Both the position numbers and the translations under genes were made by a program. Below are positions 1-8,322 of a DNA stretch of 64,000 nucleotides, piece after piece (the stretch's first letter is position 1; each line of letters begins with the position of its first letter). Origin of the DNA: Streptomyces melanogenes (GTDB lineage: Bacteria > Actinomycetota > Actinomycetes > Streptomycetales > Streptomycetaceae); the NCBI RefSeq assembly GCF_014649795.1, contig NZ_BMTS01000013.1, forward strand, positions 62,001 through 126,000. Reading direction: 5' to 3'. The notes under the pieces are model-generated. The model did no database searches, had not been told where the DNA came from, and was given only the letters and a program-made list of their open reading frames with translations.

Positions 1-751
1 AAATATCCAACGCAAACACAAAATCCCGCTCCCGCATCTCCTCCACCGTGTCCCCGCCCCGCGCCTCCATCAGTTCCTCCGCGAGGTCCATCGCCTCGTG
101 GAAGCCGGGGCGTTCGCGGAGGGCGCCCATGGCCTGGGCGAAGTACTCGTCCTGGGTGACGCCGGCCTCCGCGCAGCGGGCGACGAAGTGGCCCTCGATC
201 GTGCCGAAGCCGTAGACGAACTGGAAGACCGCGGAGAGGCCGCCGGTCACGCCGTGGGCGGGCAGGCCGGAGCGGCTGAGGATCTTCTGGGCGGCGGCCG
301 CGAACTCCATCGAGTTCGGGCCGATGTTGAGGTAGCGGCCGACCAGCGGCGACACCCAGGGGTGGCGGACCATGACCGAGCGGTAGCTGACGGCGAGTTC
401 GCGCAGCTGGTCCCGCCAGTCCGCGTCCGCCCCGGCGCCCTCCACGTCCGGCACCCGCAGCTCCCCGAACACCGAGTCCAGGGCGAGTTCCAGGAGGTCG
501 TCCTTGGTGTCCACGTACCAGTACAGCGACATCGCCGTGACCCCGAGCTCGCCCGCCAGGCGGCGCATGGAGAACTTCGCCGGGCCCTCCGCGTCCAGCA
601 GGCGCACCGACTCCGCGATGATCCTGTCCCGGTCGAGGGAGCTCGCGGACGCCGGCTGGTCGCTCCGGCGGGCGCGGCCCGCCGGTTTGCCGCTCTCCAG
701 CCACACGCTGGTACGCGTCGGATTCTTCGCGCGGTCGGCTGCCGACACCAT
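1..751 (-). CDS. TetR-family transcriptional regulator (partial, runs off left edge)
   Basis: The frame reads from ATG at 751 and is still open at base 1, so the extreme C-terminus is missing; 250 codons are visible. An N-terminal helix-turn-helix is seen at about residues 45-75 (GVTAMSLYWYVDTKDDLL), followed by an all-helical ligand-binding region of the tetracycline-repressor C-terminal type. The gene lies downstream of, and on the same strand as, a DHA2 drug exporter, the usual arrangement for a regulator of an efflux pump. A 12-bp perfect palindrome sits about 35 bp upstream of the start and could be its own operator. The family and likely repressor role are secure; the ligand is unknown. 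Confidence 0.9.
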   Translation of the reverse strand, partial: MVSAADRAKNPTRTSVWLESGKPAGRARRSDQPASASSLDRDRIIAESVRLLDAEGPAKFSMRRLAGELGVTAMSLYWYVDTKDDLLELALDSVFGELRVPDVEGAGADADWRDQLRELAVSYRSVMVRHPWVSPLVGRYLNIGPNSMEFAAAAQKILSRSGLPAHGVTGGLSAVFQFVYGFGTIEGHFVARCAEAGVTQDEYFAQAMGALRERPGFHEAMDLAEELMEARGGDTVEEMRERDFVFALDI

Positions 752-785
752 GGCGTGCCCTCCTCGTGGGTCGTCGGACTGTCTG

Positions 786-797
786 TACGTATACGTA
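786..797. promoter_or_regulatory. 12-bp palindrome upstream of tetR, candidate operator
   Basis: TACGTATACGTA is a perfect palindrome 35 bp before the tetR ATG, in an AT-richer patch than its surroundings. Symmetric sites with GTAC/GTATAC cores are common TetR operators, so autoregulation is a reasonable inference. No direct evidence of binding is available. Confidence 0.5.
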
Positions 798-890
798 TGA
801 CAGTCGTACGGCGTTTCCTGCGGCGGTAGTCGAAGTGGGGCGGCACGGCAGGCACGGCACAGCGGAATGCTGCCGTCCGCCCCGTAGATG

Positions 891-2405
891 CTATGCCGCC
901 GGCACAGGCTCCACCGTCGTGTCGGCACGCTCCGCCCGGGCCAGCAGCGCCGCCGCGAGCAGGCCTCCCGCCAGCACCGCCACCGCCCCGACCAGCTGAC
1001 TGGTCTCCAGGCCGGAGGCGAACGCGTCCGAGATCCGGGAGCGCTCGGAGTCGTCGCCCGCGGCCGCCAGCGCCGCCGGGAGCGAGGCCGCGCCCACCAC
1101 GGACGGGACCAGCGCCGCGAAGCGCGAGTTGAGGACCGCGCCGAGCACGGCCACGCCGAGCCCGTTGCCGAACTCCGCCAGCGTGCCGTTGACGCCCGCG
1201 CCCACGCCCGCCTTCTCCGGCGGGATCGCGCTCATCAGGGTGTTGGCCATGGCCGGCATCGAGACGGCGATGCCCGCGCCCATCACCACGAGACCGAGCA
1301 GCATCCCGCTGTAGTGCTCGCCGCCGAGCAGCGCGATCGCCGCGAGCCCGGTGGCGTTCGCCGCCATGCCCACCGCGATCGTCTTCGGCGTGCCCAGCTT
1401 GGGCAGCAGCCGCGCGCCCACGCCCGCCACGTTCAGCACGATCACGCTCAGCGCCAGCGGCGCGATCCGCAGCCCCGCCTCCAACGGCCCGTATCCGAGC
1501 ACGAACTGGAGGTGCTGGGTCAGCAGGAACAGCGAGCCGCCCATGCCGAAGGCGACCAGGATCGAGCCCGCGACCGCGCCCGTGAACTTCTGGTTCCGGA
1601 AGAAGTGCATGTCCAGCATCGGGTACGGGATGGACAGCTCCCAGCGGGCGAACGCGGCCAGGAAGGCCAGGCCCACCGCGGCCGAGACCAGCACGTGCGC
1701 CGACGTCCAGCCGTGGCCCGGGCCCGAGATGATCGCGTACACCACTCCGGTCATACCGACCGTGGAGAGCAGCGCGCCGAGCAGGTCCGGCCGGTCGCCC
1801 AGCGGGTTCTTCGACTCGGGGACCAGGACGAGCACGGCCACCAGGCCGAGCGCCGCGACCGGGATGTTGATCAGGAAGATCGAGCCCCACCAGAAGTGGT
1901 CGAGCATCAGACCGCCGATCAGCGGCCCGGCGGCGAAGCCGAGGGAGTTGACCGTGGCCCACAGCCCGATCGCCTTCACCCGCTCCTCGTTGTCGAATAT
2001 CTGCACGACGACGGCGAGCGTGGTGGTCATCAGGAGCGCGCCGCCGACGCCCATCCCGGCGCGCGCGGCGATCAACTGCCCGGCGCTCTGGGAGAGTCCG
2101 GCCGCCAGCGAGCCGATGCCGAACAGCGCGAGCCCGGCCGCCAGCATCTTCTTGCGGCCGTAGCGGTCGGACGCGCTGCCCGCGGTGAGCAGCAGTCCGG
2201 ACTGGACGAGCGAGTACGCGTTGATCATCCACTGGATGTCCGCCGACGAGGCGTCGATCGACGTGGTCAGGGAGGGGATCGCGACGTTCAGCACGGTGTT
2301 GTCGAGCAGCACGGTGAGCTGGGCCAGGCAGATGACACCCAGGATCAGCCAGCGCTGCGGGTGTCCTGTGGGGGTGGCCGATGTGTCGGCGGCCGTGGCC
2401 GTCAT
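891..2405 (-). CDS. MFS multidrug exporter, DHA2 (EmrB/QacA) family, 14 TM
   Basis: Proton-driven drug exporter of 504 residues in the inner membrane. The start is ATG at 2405 because AAGGAG lies about 8 nt upstream; a longer frame to 2453 lacks such a site. Visible hallmarks are LLDNTVLNVAIPSL in TM1 (the DHA2 D1 motif), DRYGRKKM between TM2 and TM3 (motif A) and about 14 hydrophobic segments. The neighbouring tetR is 140 bp downstream on the same strand. A 9-bp inverted repeat lies about 45-75 bp upstream in the presumed promoter, suggesting repression by that regulator. The substrate cannot be read from sequence. Confidence 0.93.
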   Translation of the reverse strand: MTATAADTSATPTGHPQRWLILGVICLAQLTVLLDNTVLNVAIPSLTTSIDASSADIQWMINAYSLVQSGLLLTAGSASDRYGRKKMLAAGLALFGIGSLAAGLSQSAGQLIAARAGMGVGGALLMTTTLAVVVQIFDNEERVKAIGLWATVNSLGFAAGPLIGGLMLDHFWWGSIFLINIPVAALGLVAVLVLVPESKNPLGDRPDLLGALLSTVGMTGVVYAIISGPGHGWTSAHVLVSAAVGLAFLAAFARWELSIPYPMLDMHFFRNQKFTGAVAGSILVAFGMGGSLFLLTQHLQFVLGYGPLEAGLRIAPLALSVIVLNVAGVGARLLPKLGTPKTIAVGMAANATGLAAIALLGGEHYSGMLLGLVVMGAGIAVSMPAMANTLMSAIPPEKAGVGAGVNGTLAEFGNGLGVAVLGAVLNSRFAALVPSVVGAASLPAALAAAGDDSERSRISDAFASGLETSQLVGAVAVLAGGLLAAALLARAERADTTVEPVPAA

Positions 2406-2423
2406 GCGGGCTCCTTGAGGAGT

Positions 2424-2481
2424 TGTACAGCGTATGGGGACGTTGTCGTACACCGTAAAGGAGCGCCTTGTACGGTGTAAA
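2424..2481 (-). promoter_or_regulatory. MFS promoter region with TetR-like operator repeats
   Basis: TACACCGTA (2449-2457) and TACGGTGTA (2471-2479) form a perfect 9-bp inverted repeat with a 13-bp spacer. A third related copy, GTACAGCGTA, is at 2425-2434. On the minus strand TTTACG and CATACGCT could serve as -35 and -10 elements, so a bound repressor would block the exporter promoter. Confidence 0.5.
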
Positions 2482-2506
2482 GCCTATTTCCCCGGCGCAT
2501 ACGGAA

Positions 2507-2542
2507 GGGCGGTGGTCCGGGTGCGTTCCCGGACCACCGCCC
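2507..2542 (-). terminator. Intrinsic-type terminator hairpin after the GT39 gene
   Basis: A perfect 15-bp stem (2507-2521 with 2528-2542) and a 6-nt loop starts 23 nt past the GT39 stop codon. There is no clear U-tract, which is common for Streptomyces terminators. It separates the glycosylation operon from the exporter gene. Confidence 0.7.
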
Positions 2543-2565
2543 CAGTGACGGCCGCTACTTGGCGG

Positions 2566-4671
2566 CTACTTGGCGGGAGCCGTCAGGTCGTAGAAGGTGG
2601 CGCTGCCGACGGTCACCTTGGTGAAGGTGGCCTCGACCCAGGTGGCGATCGAGGTGCCGCCGCGCTGGCTGCCCATCATGCCGCCGCCTCCGCCACCGCC
2701 CCCGCCTCCCGCGATGAAGTAGTGGATCTTCCCTTCGGCCACGTACTCCTTGAACTGCGCGAGCGTCGGCGACGGGTCGCTGCCGTTGAAGCCGCCGATC
2801 GCCATCACCGGCTTCTCGGTGGCCAGTTGGTAGCTGGCCGCGTTCTGCGAGCCGACGGCCGCCGCGACCCAGGTGAACCGGTCGCCATCCGTCTTGAGCA
2901 GGGACTTCGCCCGGGCGCTCACCTGGGCGCCGTTGAGCAGCCCGCCCATGCCGCCGGGTCCGCCGCGCTCGCCGCCCATGCCGCCAGGGAACTGCCCGCC
3001 GTCGGGAAGCTGGGACGGCAGCCCGTTCCGCCCGCTCTGCGGGGCGCCGCCGGGCGGAATCATCCCGCCCTGAGGTCCCTGACCCGCCTGCGCGGGCCGC
3101 CCGCCCGGAGCCGCGAACTCACCGCCCGGACCGCCCCGCATCCGCCCCCCGCCCGGCCCGCCGCCCATGGACGCGCCCGCCGGACCCGCCGTGACGATCG
3201 AGCCCGTGTGCCCGGTCTGGAGCGTGCTCACCGTGTACGCGAACGGCCCGGCCAGCGACGCCACGAGCCCCACCCCGGCCGCGCCGAGGGCGAGGCGCCG
3301 GTCGAGCCGTCCCGCGAGCGCGAGCCCGGCCGCCGCCGCCAGACCGCCGAGCACCACCGCCCACCGCAGCCACGGCAGATAGTCGGGCGTGCGGCCGAGC
3401 AGCACGTACGACCACCAGGCCGTCAACGCCACCGACGCGCCCAGCGTCGCGGCCGCCGCGAGCCGGGTCCGCTCCTCCCACAGCACGGTCGCGCCCATGC
3501 CGACCAGCGCGGCGATGTAGGGGGCGAGGGCGACCGTGTAGTACTGGTGGAAGATCCCCGCCATGAAGCTGAAGATCCCGGCGGCCATCAGCAGCGCCCC
3601 GCCCCAGGCCAGGAACGCCGCCCGGGCCGTGTCGGTGCGCTTGCCCCGCCAGGTGACCACCAGGCCGGCGACCAGCAGCAGCAGCGCGGCGGGCAGCAGC
3701 CAGGAGATCTGGCTGCCCACCTCGGCGCCGAACATCCGGTCCAGGCCCGTCGTGCCCCAGCCGCCGCCTCCCCGGCCGCCGCCACCGCCCACGCTGCCGG
3801 TCTCGTCGCCGTTGATCCGGCCGAGGCCGTTGTAGCCGAAGGTCAGCTCCAGGAAGGAGTTGTTCTGCGAGCCGCCGATGTACGGGCGCGAGGACGCGGG
3901 CCACAGCTCCACGACCGCCACCCACCAGCCGCCCGAGACCACCGTCGCGAGCCCGGACAGGGCGAGCTGGCCGAGGCGCTTGCGTACGGTCGTGGGCGCG
4001 CACACCGCGTACAGCACGGCCAGCGGCGGCAGGATCAGGAACGCCTGGAGGGTCTTCGTCAGGAACGCGATGCCGACGGCGACGCCCGCCCACACCAGCC
4101 ACTTCGTCCGCGCGCCCTCCAGCGCGCGCAGCACGCAGTAGACGGTCACGGTCATCAGCAGGGCGAGCAGCGCGTCCGGGTTGTTGAAGCGGAACATCAG
4201 CGCGGCGACCGGGGTGAGCGCGAGCACCGCGCCCGCTATCAGACCCGCCGCCGGGCTGAACCGGCGCCGCACCGCCGCGTACAGCACCGCCACCGTGCCG
4301 ATGCCCATCAGCACCTCGGGCAGCAGGATCTGCCAGGAGCCGAGGCCGAAGAGCCGTACCGACAGCGCCATCGGCCACAGCGCGGCCGGGGGCTTGTCGA
4401 CGGTGATGGCGTTGGCGGAGTCCAGCGAGCCGAAGAACATCGCCTTCCAGCTCTCGCCGCCCGCCTGGACGGCCGCCGAGTAGAAGGAGTTGGCGTACCC
4501 GGAAGCGCTGAGGTTCCAGAGGTACGTGAGGAGGGTGAGCAGGAGGAGGCCGAGGAAGGCGGGGCGCACCCAGACCGGGTCGGTGGTGCGGCCGCGCCAC
4601 AGGCGGCCCGCGGCGACCCCCTGGTGAGCGCCGCCTTCGTGGGGGCGGGCCGGGTACGAGGTCGTGGTCAT
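2566..4671 (-). CDS. GT39/ArnT-like polytopic membrane glycosyltransferase (YkcB-like)
   Basis: 701-residue GT-C glycosyltransferase expected to move sugar from a polyprenyl-phosphate donor to an extracytoplasmic acceptor. About a dozen TM segments occupy residues 35-510. The first outer loop carries the family motif TVDKPPAALWPM. Two low-complexity insertions stand out: a Gly/Arg-rich loop near residue 300 and a Gly/Pro/Met-rich stretch at about 515-600. A C-terminal globular extracytoplasmic domain follows and contains a run of ten glycines. The start ATG at 4671 overlaps the preceding GT2 stop by 4 bp, so the two are translationally coupled. The GT2 partner probably makes the lipid-linked sugar donor. 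Acceptor and sugar are unknown. Confidence 0.85.
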   Translation of the reverse strand: MTTTSYPARPHEGGAHQGVAAGRLWRGRTTDPVWVRPAFLGLLLLTLLTYLWNLSASGYANSFYSAAVQAGGESWKAMFFGSLDSANAITVDKPPAALWPMALSVRLFGLGSWQILLPEVLMGIGTVAVLYAAVRRRFSPAAGLIAGAVLALTPVAALMFRFNNPDALLALLMTVTVYCVLRALEGARTKWLVWAGVAVGIAFLTKTLQAFLILPPLAVLYAVCAPTTVRKRLGQLALSGLATVVSGGWWVAVVELWPASSRPYIGGSQNNSFLELTFGYNGLGRINGDETGSVGGGGGRGGGGWGTTGLDRMFGAEVGSQISWLLPAALLLLVAGLVVTWRGKRTDTARAAFLAWGGALLMAAGIFSFMAGIFHQYYTVALAPYIAALVGMGATVLWEERTRLAAAATLGASVALTAWWSYVLLGRTPDYLPWLRWAVVLGGLAAAAGLALAGRLDRRLALGAAGVGLVASLAGPFAYTVSTLQTGHTGSIVTAGPAGASMGGGPGGGRMRGGPGGEFAAPGGRPAQAGQGPQGGMIPPGGAPQSGRNGLPSQLPDGGQFPGGMGGERGGPGGMGGLLNGAQVSARAKSLLKTDGDRFTWVAAAVGSQNAASYQLATEKPVMAIGGFNGSDPSPTLAQFKEYVAEGKIHYFIAGGGGGGGGGGMMGSQRGGTSIATWVEATFTKVTVGSATFYDLTAPAK

Positions 4672-5945
4672 CGGGGGGCGTCCTTCGGGTGGGAGGTCGA
4701 CGTGGTGGCGCGGTCCGGGAAGACCCAGGCGCGGAAGAGCAGGAAGCGCAGCACGGTGGCCGCCAGGTTGGCCGCCACCAGGACCGCCACCTCGGTGGAG
4801 TGCGAGGGGTCGCCGTTCGCGGCGCCCAGGGCCGCCAGCGAGCCGCTGGTGAGGGCGAGCCCGATCGCGAACACGACGAGCCCCTGCGCCTGGTGGCGCA
4901 TCGCGCGGTCCCGTCCCCGTACGCCGAAGGTGAGCCTCCGGTTCGCCGCGGTGTTGGCGACGGCGGACACCAGCAGGGCGGCGGCGTTGGCCACTTGGGG
5001 CCCGGTGCCGGTCCGGAAGAGGGAGTAGAGGCCGAGGTAGAAGAGGGTGGAGAGCGCGCCGATCACGCAGAAGCCGACGAGCTGGCGGGCGAGGCCGCCC
5101 GGTACGCCGCTGATCGCCCGGTCGCGCGGGTCGTCGCCGAACGGGCGCGCGAGCCGGTCCAGGGGGAGCGCGCCGACCGCGAGGGCGCGCCCGACCCGCC
5201 ACACGCCCTTGAGGTCGTCGGTCGCCGTCCGCACGAGGTGGACGGTCGAGTCCGGGTCGTCGACCCAGTCCACCGGCACCTCGTGGATGCGCAGCCCGGC
5301 CCGCTCGGCGAGCACGAGCAGCTCGGTGTCGAAGAACCAGCCGGTGTCCTCGACCATCGGCAGCAGCCGCTCGGCCACGTCCCGGCGTATCGCCTTGAAC
5401 CCGCACTGGGCGTCCGAGAAGCGCGCCGCGAGCGACGACTTGAGGATCAGGTTGTACGCGCGGGAGATGAACTCGCGCTTGGGCCCGCGCACCACGCGCG
5501 AGGCCCGGCTGAGCCGGGAGCCGATCGCGAGGTCGGAGTGGCCGGAGATCAGCGGGGCGACCAGCGGGAGCAGCGCGTTCAGATCGGTCGAGAGGTCGAC
5601 GTCCATGTACGCGAGCACGGGCGCGTCCGAGGCCGACCACACGGTCCGCAGCGCCCGCCCGCGCCCCTTCTGCTCCAGCCGGACGTGGCGCACACCCGCG
5701 ATCTCGCGGGCCAGGCGCGCCGCGACCTCGGGCGTACGGTCGGTGGAGGCGTTGTCGGCGACGGTGATCCGGAACGCGTACGGGAAGGTGCGTGCGAGGT
5801 GCTCGCTGAGCCGGCGCACGCACGGCTCCAGGTCCCGCTCCTCGTTGTAGACGGGGACCACCACGTCGAGTACGGGCCCGCCCGCCGCACCGACGGGCAG
5901 GTGCTCCCGTGCCGGCAGGGTGCCCAAGGAGATGTCGGTTCGCAT
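4668..5945 (-). CDS. GT2 polyprenyl-phosphate glycosyltransferase fused to GtrA membrane domain
   Basis: 425 residues in two parts. Residues about 20-260 are a DPM1-like family 2 glycosyltransferase with VVVPVYNEE near the start and the metal-binding DXD motif in AYMDVDLSTDLN. The C-terminal 130 residues are a GtrA domain with four TM helices. It likely attaches a sugar to undecaprenyl phosphate and helps flip it for the downstream GT39 enzyme. ATG at 5945 is preferred because GAGGG precedes it. A GTG at 5975 would overlap the upstream kinase stop by 4 bp and is a real alternative (435 residues). It sits between the kinase and GT39 genes in one coupled operon. Confidence 0.88.
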   Translation of the reverse strand: MRTDISLGTLPAREHLPVGAAGGPVLDVVVPVYNEERDLEPCVRRLSEHLARTFPYAFRITVADNASTDRTPEVAARLAREIAGVRHVRLEQKGRGRALRTVWSASDAPVLAYMDVDLSTDLNALLPLVAPLISGHSDLAIGSRLSRASRVVRGPKREFISRAYNLILKSSLAARFSDAQCGFKAIRRDVAERLLPMVEDTGWFFDTELLVLAERAGLRIHEVPVDWVDDPDSTVHLVRTATDDLKGVWRVGRALAVGALPLDRLARPFGDDPRDRAISGVPGGLARQLVGFCVIGALSTLFYLGLYSLFRTGTGPQVANAAALLVSAVANTAANRRLTFGVRGRDRAMRHQAQGLVVFAIGLALTSGSLAALGAANGDPSHSTEVAVLVAANLAATVLRFLLFRAWVFPDRATTSTSHPKDAPR

Positions 5946-5971
5946 GCCACCGACCCTCGCGAGGGCCGCTG

Positions 5972-7510
5972 TCACACCTGTGTGGTGCGACTGTGGTCAG
6001 GCTGTGAGTGGTGGGGGAGCGCGGGCCGGGCCGGGGCCGTCGCGGGCAGGTGGACGCCGAAGACCGTGCTGCCCGGGGCCGAGCGGACCGTGACGCCGCC
6101 GCCGTGCGCGGAGACGACCGCGTGCACGATGGCGAGCCCGAGCCCGGTCGAGCCGTGCGCCCGGGAGCGGGAGGCGTCGCCGCGCGCGAACCGCTCGAAG
6201 ACGTGCGGCAGCAGGTCGGGCGGGATTCCCGGGCCGTCGTCCTCGACTTCGAGCACGGCCCACGCGCCCCGGCGCGCCACGCGCGCGGTGACGGTGGTGC
6301 CGGGGGGCGTGTGGGTGCGGGCGTTGCCGAGGAGGTTGACGAGGACCTGGTGGAGGCGGGAGGGGTCGCCGTGCACGGTGACGGGGTCGTCGGCCAGTCC
6401 GTCGGGCAGTTCGAGGCGCCAGACCTGCCCCTGCCCGGCCGCCCGCGCGTCGCTCACCGCGTCCACGACCAACGGCGACAGATCAGTGCTCTCGTACGAG
6501 AGCGGGCGTCCGGCGTCGAGCCGTGCGAGCAGCAGCAGATCCTCCACCAGGCCGGTCATCCGCTGGGCCTCCGCCTCGACGCGCCCGAGCGCGTGGCGGG
6601 TCGCGGGCCCGACCTCCTCGGTGCCGCGCCGGGTGAGCTCGGCGTACCCGCGAATGGAGGCGAGCGGGGTGCGCAGCTCATGGCTGGCGTCGGCGACGAA
6701 CTGCCGTACGCGCGTCTCGCTCTCCTGCCGCGCGGCCAGCGCGGAACCGACGTGCCCCAGCATCCGGTTGAGCGCCGCGCCGACCTGTCCGACCTCGGTG
6801 CGCGGGTCGGCCTCGGCGTCCGGGACGCGCTCGTGCAGGGCCACCTCGCCGCTGTGGAGCGGCAGTTCGGAGACCCGGGTGGCCGTCGCGGCGACCCGGC
6901 GCAACGGGCGGAGCGCCACGCCGACGATGGCGGCGCCCGCGATCCCTGCGGCGACCAGACCTGCGGCCGTCACCCACACGATGACGAGCACCAGCTTGTC
7001 GACGGTCGACTCGACGTCCTTGAGCGGGAATCCGACCAGGGCCGAACCGTCCATCGCCCACTGCGCCCGGTACGAGCCGAGGCCCGGCACCGACACGGTG
7101 TGGATGTGCCCGTCCTTGGGCACCGCCGCCAGCGCGGCGGTCTGGTCGGCGGTGAGGGGCTGCTGGTTGCCCCGGGGCGACGAGCCGGGCTCGCCCCGGA
7201 CGCTGGTGGCCCCGGCGGCGGGCCGCCCGTCGGGGCCGGTGCGCAGCCCGACCGTGCCGAACGGCTGGCCGGGCGCGGAGACGAAGTCCGTGGAGAGGTC
7301 GGCGGGCCCGAGGTGGCGGGTGCGCTCGACGGCGGGCCGCAGCGAGTCGTCCAGCTGCCGCTGGAGGTTGGAGCGCATCCCGATGACCGTGACCGTGCCG
7401 ATCACGGCCGCGACGACCGCGATCAGCGCGACGGCCGAGACGACGAGCCGGGTCCGCAGCGTCCACCGGCGCGGCCGCCTCGGCGTGCGCCGGGGACGCA
7501 TACGGCTCAC
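5972..7510 (-). CDS. Two-component sensor histidine kinase (HAMP-HisKA-HATPase)
   Basis: 512-residue membrane sensor kinase. A TM helix at about residues 21-45, an extracytoplasmic sensor of roughly 120 residues, a second TM near 185-205 and HAMP lead into HisKA with the phospho-accepting His in ASHELRTPLASI. HATPase_c follows with an N box, DDGPGIPPDL and GLGLAIV. The GTG start at 7510 overlaps the response-regulator stop by 4 bp; ATG at 7501 is an alternative. It should phosphorylate the upstream OmpR-type regulator. Coupling to two glycosyltransferase genes suggests that it senses envelope conditions; the signal is unknown. Confidence 0.93.
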   Translation of the reverse strand: MSRMRPRRTPRRPRRWTLRTRLVVSAVALIAVVAAVIGTVTVIGMRSNLQRQLDDSLRPAVERTRHLGPADLSTDFVSAPGQPFGTVGLRTGPDGRPAAGATSVRGEPGSSPRGNQQPLTADQTAALAAVPKDGHIHTVSVPGLGSYRAQWAMDGSALVGFPLKDVESTVDKLVLVIVWVTAAGLVAAGIAGAAIVGVALRPLRRVAATATRVSELPLHSGEVALHERVPDAEADPRTEVGQVGAALNRMLGHVGSALAARQESETRVRQFVADASHELRTPLASIRGYAELTRRGTEEVGPATRHALGRVEAEAQRMTGLVEDLLLLARLDAGRPLSYESTDLSPLVVDAVSDARAAGQGQVWRLELPDGLADDPVTVHGDPSRLHQVLVNLLGNARTHTPPGTTVTARVARRGAWAVLEVEDDGPGIPPDLLPHVFERFARGDASRSRAHGSTGLGLAIVHAVVSAHGGGVTVRSAPGSTVFGVHLPATAPARPALPHHSQPDHSRTTQV

Positions 7511-8244
7511 TCGCCGGGCTTGATGAGGTACCCGGCCCCGCGCCGGGTGTGGATCATCGGCGACCGGCCCGCGTCGATCTTCCGCCGCAGATACGAGATG
7601 TACAGCTCCACGACGTTGGCCTGGCCGCCGAAGTCGTACGACCAGACCCGGTCGAGGATCTGCGCCTTGCTGAGCACCCGGCGCGGGTTGCGCATCAGAT
7701 AGCGCAGCAGCTCGAACTCGGTGGCGGTGAGGTGGATGTTCACCCCGTCCCGGGTCACGTCGTGGCTGTCCTCGTCGAGCGTGAGGTCGCCGACGACGAG
7801 CAGCGACTCGCTGCGGACGGTCGCGCTGCCGGAGCGGCGGATCAGCCCGCGCAGCCGGGCCACGACCTCTTCGAGCGAGAACGGCTTGGTGACGTAGTCG
7901 TCGCCGCCGGCGGTGAGCCCCGCGATCCGGTCCTCGACCGCGTCCTTGGCGGTGAGGAACAGCACGGGCACGTCCGGCAGTTCACGGCGCAGCCGCCCCA
8001 GCACCGCGAGCCCGTCCATGTCGGGCAGCATGATGTCGAGGATGACCGCGTCGGGGCGGAACTCCCGGGCGGCCCGCACCGCACCGGCCCCGTCCCCGGC
8101 GCTGCGCACCTCCCACCCCTCGTAACGCAGCGCCATGGACAGCAGCTCGCTGAGCGCCGCCTCGTCGTCCACGACGAGCACCCGGACGGCGGTCCCGTCC
8201 GGCCTCAGCAATTCGGTACGCCCCTGCGGGGAGGTGGTGGTCAT
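7507..8244 (-). CDS. OmpR/PhoB-family response regulator
   Basis: 245 residues: receiver domain with acidic pair D26-D27, phosphorylation site D70 (VILDIMLPD), T98 and K120, then a winged-helix DNA-binding domain with LTATEFELLRYL and the terminal RRGAGYLI. ATG at 8244 is preferred over the GTG at 8253, which has no better ribosome site. It is the first gene of the coupled operon regulator-kinase-GT2-GT39, so it probably controls this operon and other envelope genes. Partnering with the adjacent kinase is secure from the 4-bp overlap. Confidence 0.95.
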   Translation of the reverse strand: MTTTSPQGRTELLRPDGTAVRVLVVDDEAALSELLSMALRYEGWEVRSAGDGAGAVRAAREFRPDAVILDIMLPDMDGLAVLGRLRRELPDVPVLFLTAKDAVEDRIAGLTAGGDDYVTKPFSLEEVVARLRGLIRRSGSATVRSESLLVVGDLTLDEDSHDVTRDGVNIHLTATEFELLRYLMRNPRRVLSKAQILDRVWSYDFGGQANVVELYISYLRRKIDAGRSPMIHTRRGAGYLIKPGE

Positions 8245-8322
8245 GCCCACCACCCTGTGAGCGCCCCCTGAGAACGTCCTTGCGCGTTCCTGTGAATTTC
8301 CTGAGAAAGGGCGGTGCCCCGC

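Noticed and set aside
888..2480. 530-codon plus-strand open frame opposite the MFS gene
   Set aside because: It is rich in Arg, Gln, His and Glu with no domain, mirrors the minus-strand exporter, and has no ribosome site. Long antisense frames are expected in DNA with this GC bias.
4600..7700. 944- and 564-codon plus-strand frames opposite the two-component/GT operon
   Set aside because: Composition is low-complexity Arg/Glu/Gly/Ser and they run across several well-identified minus-strand genes.
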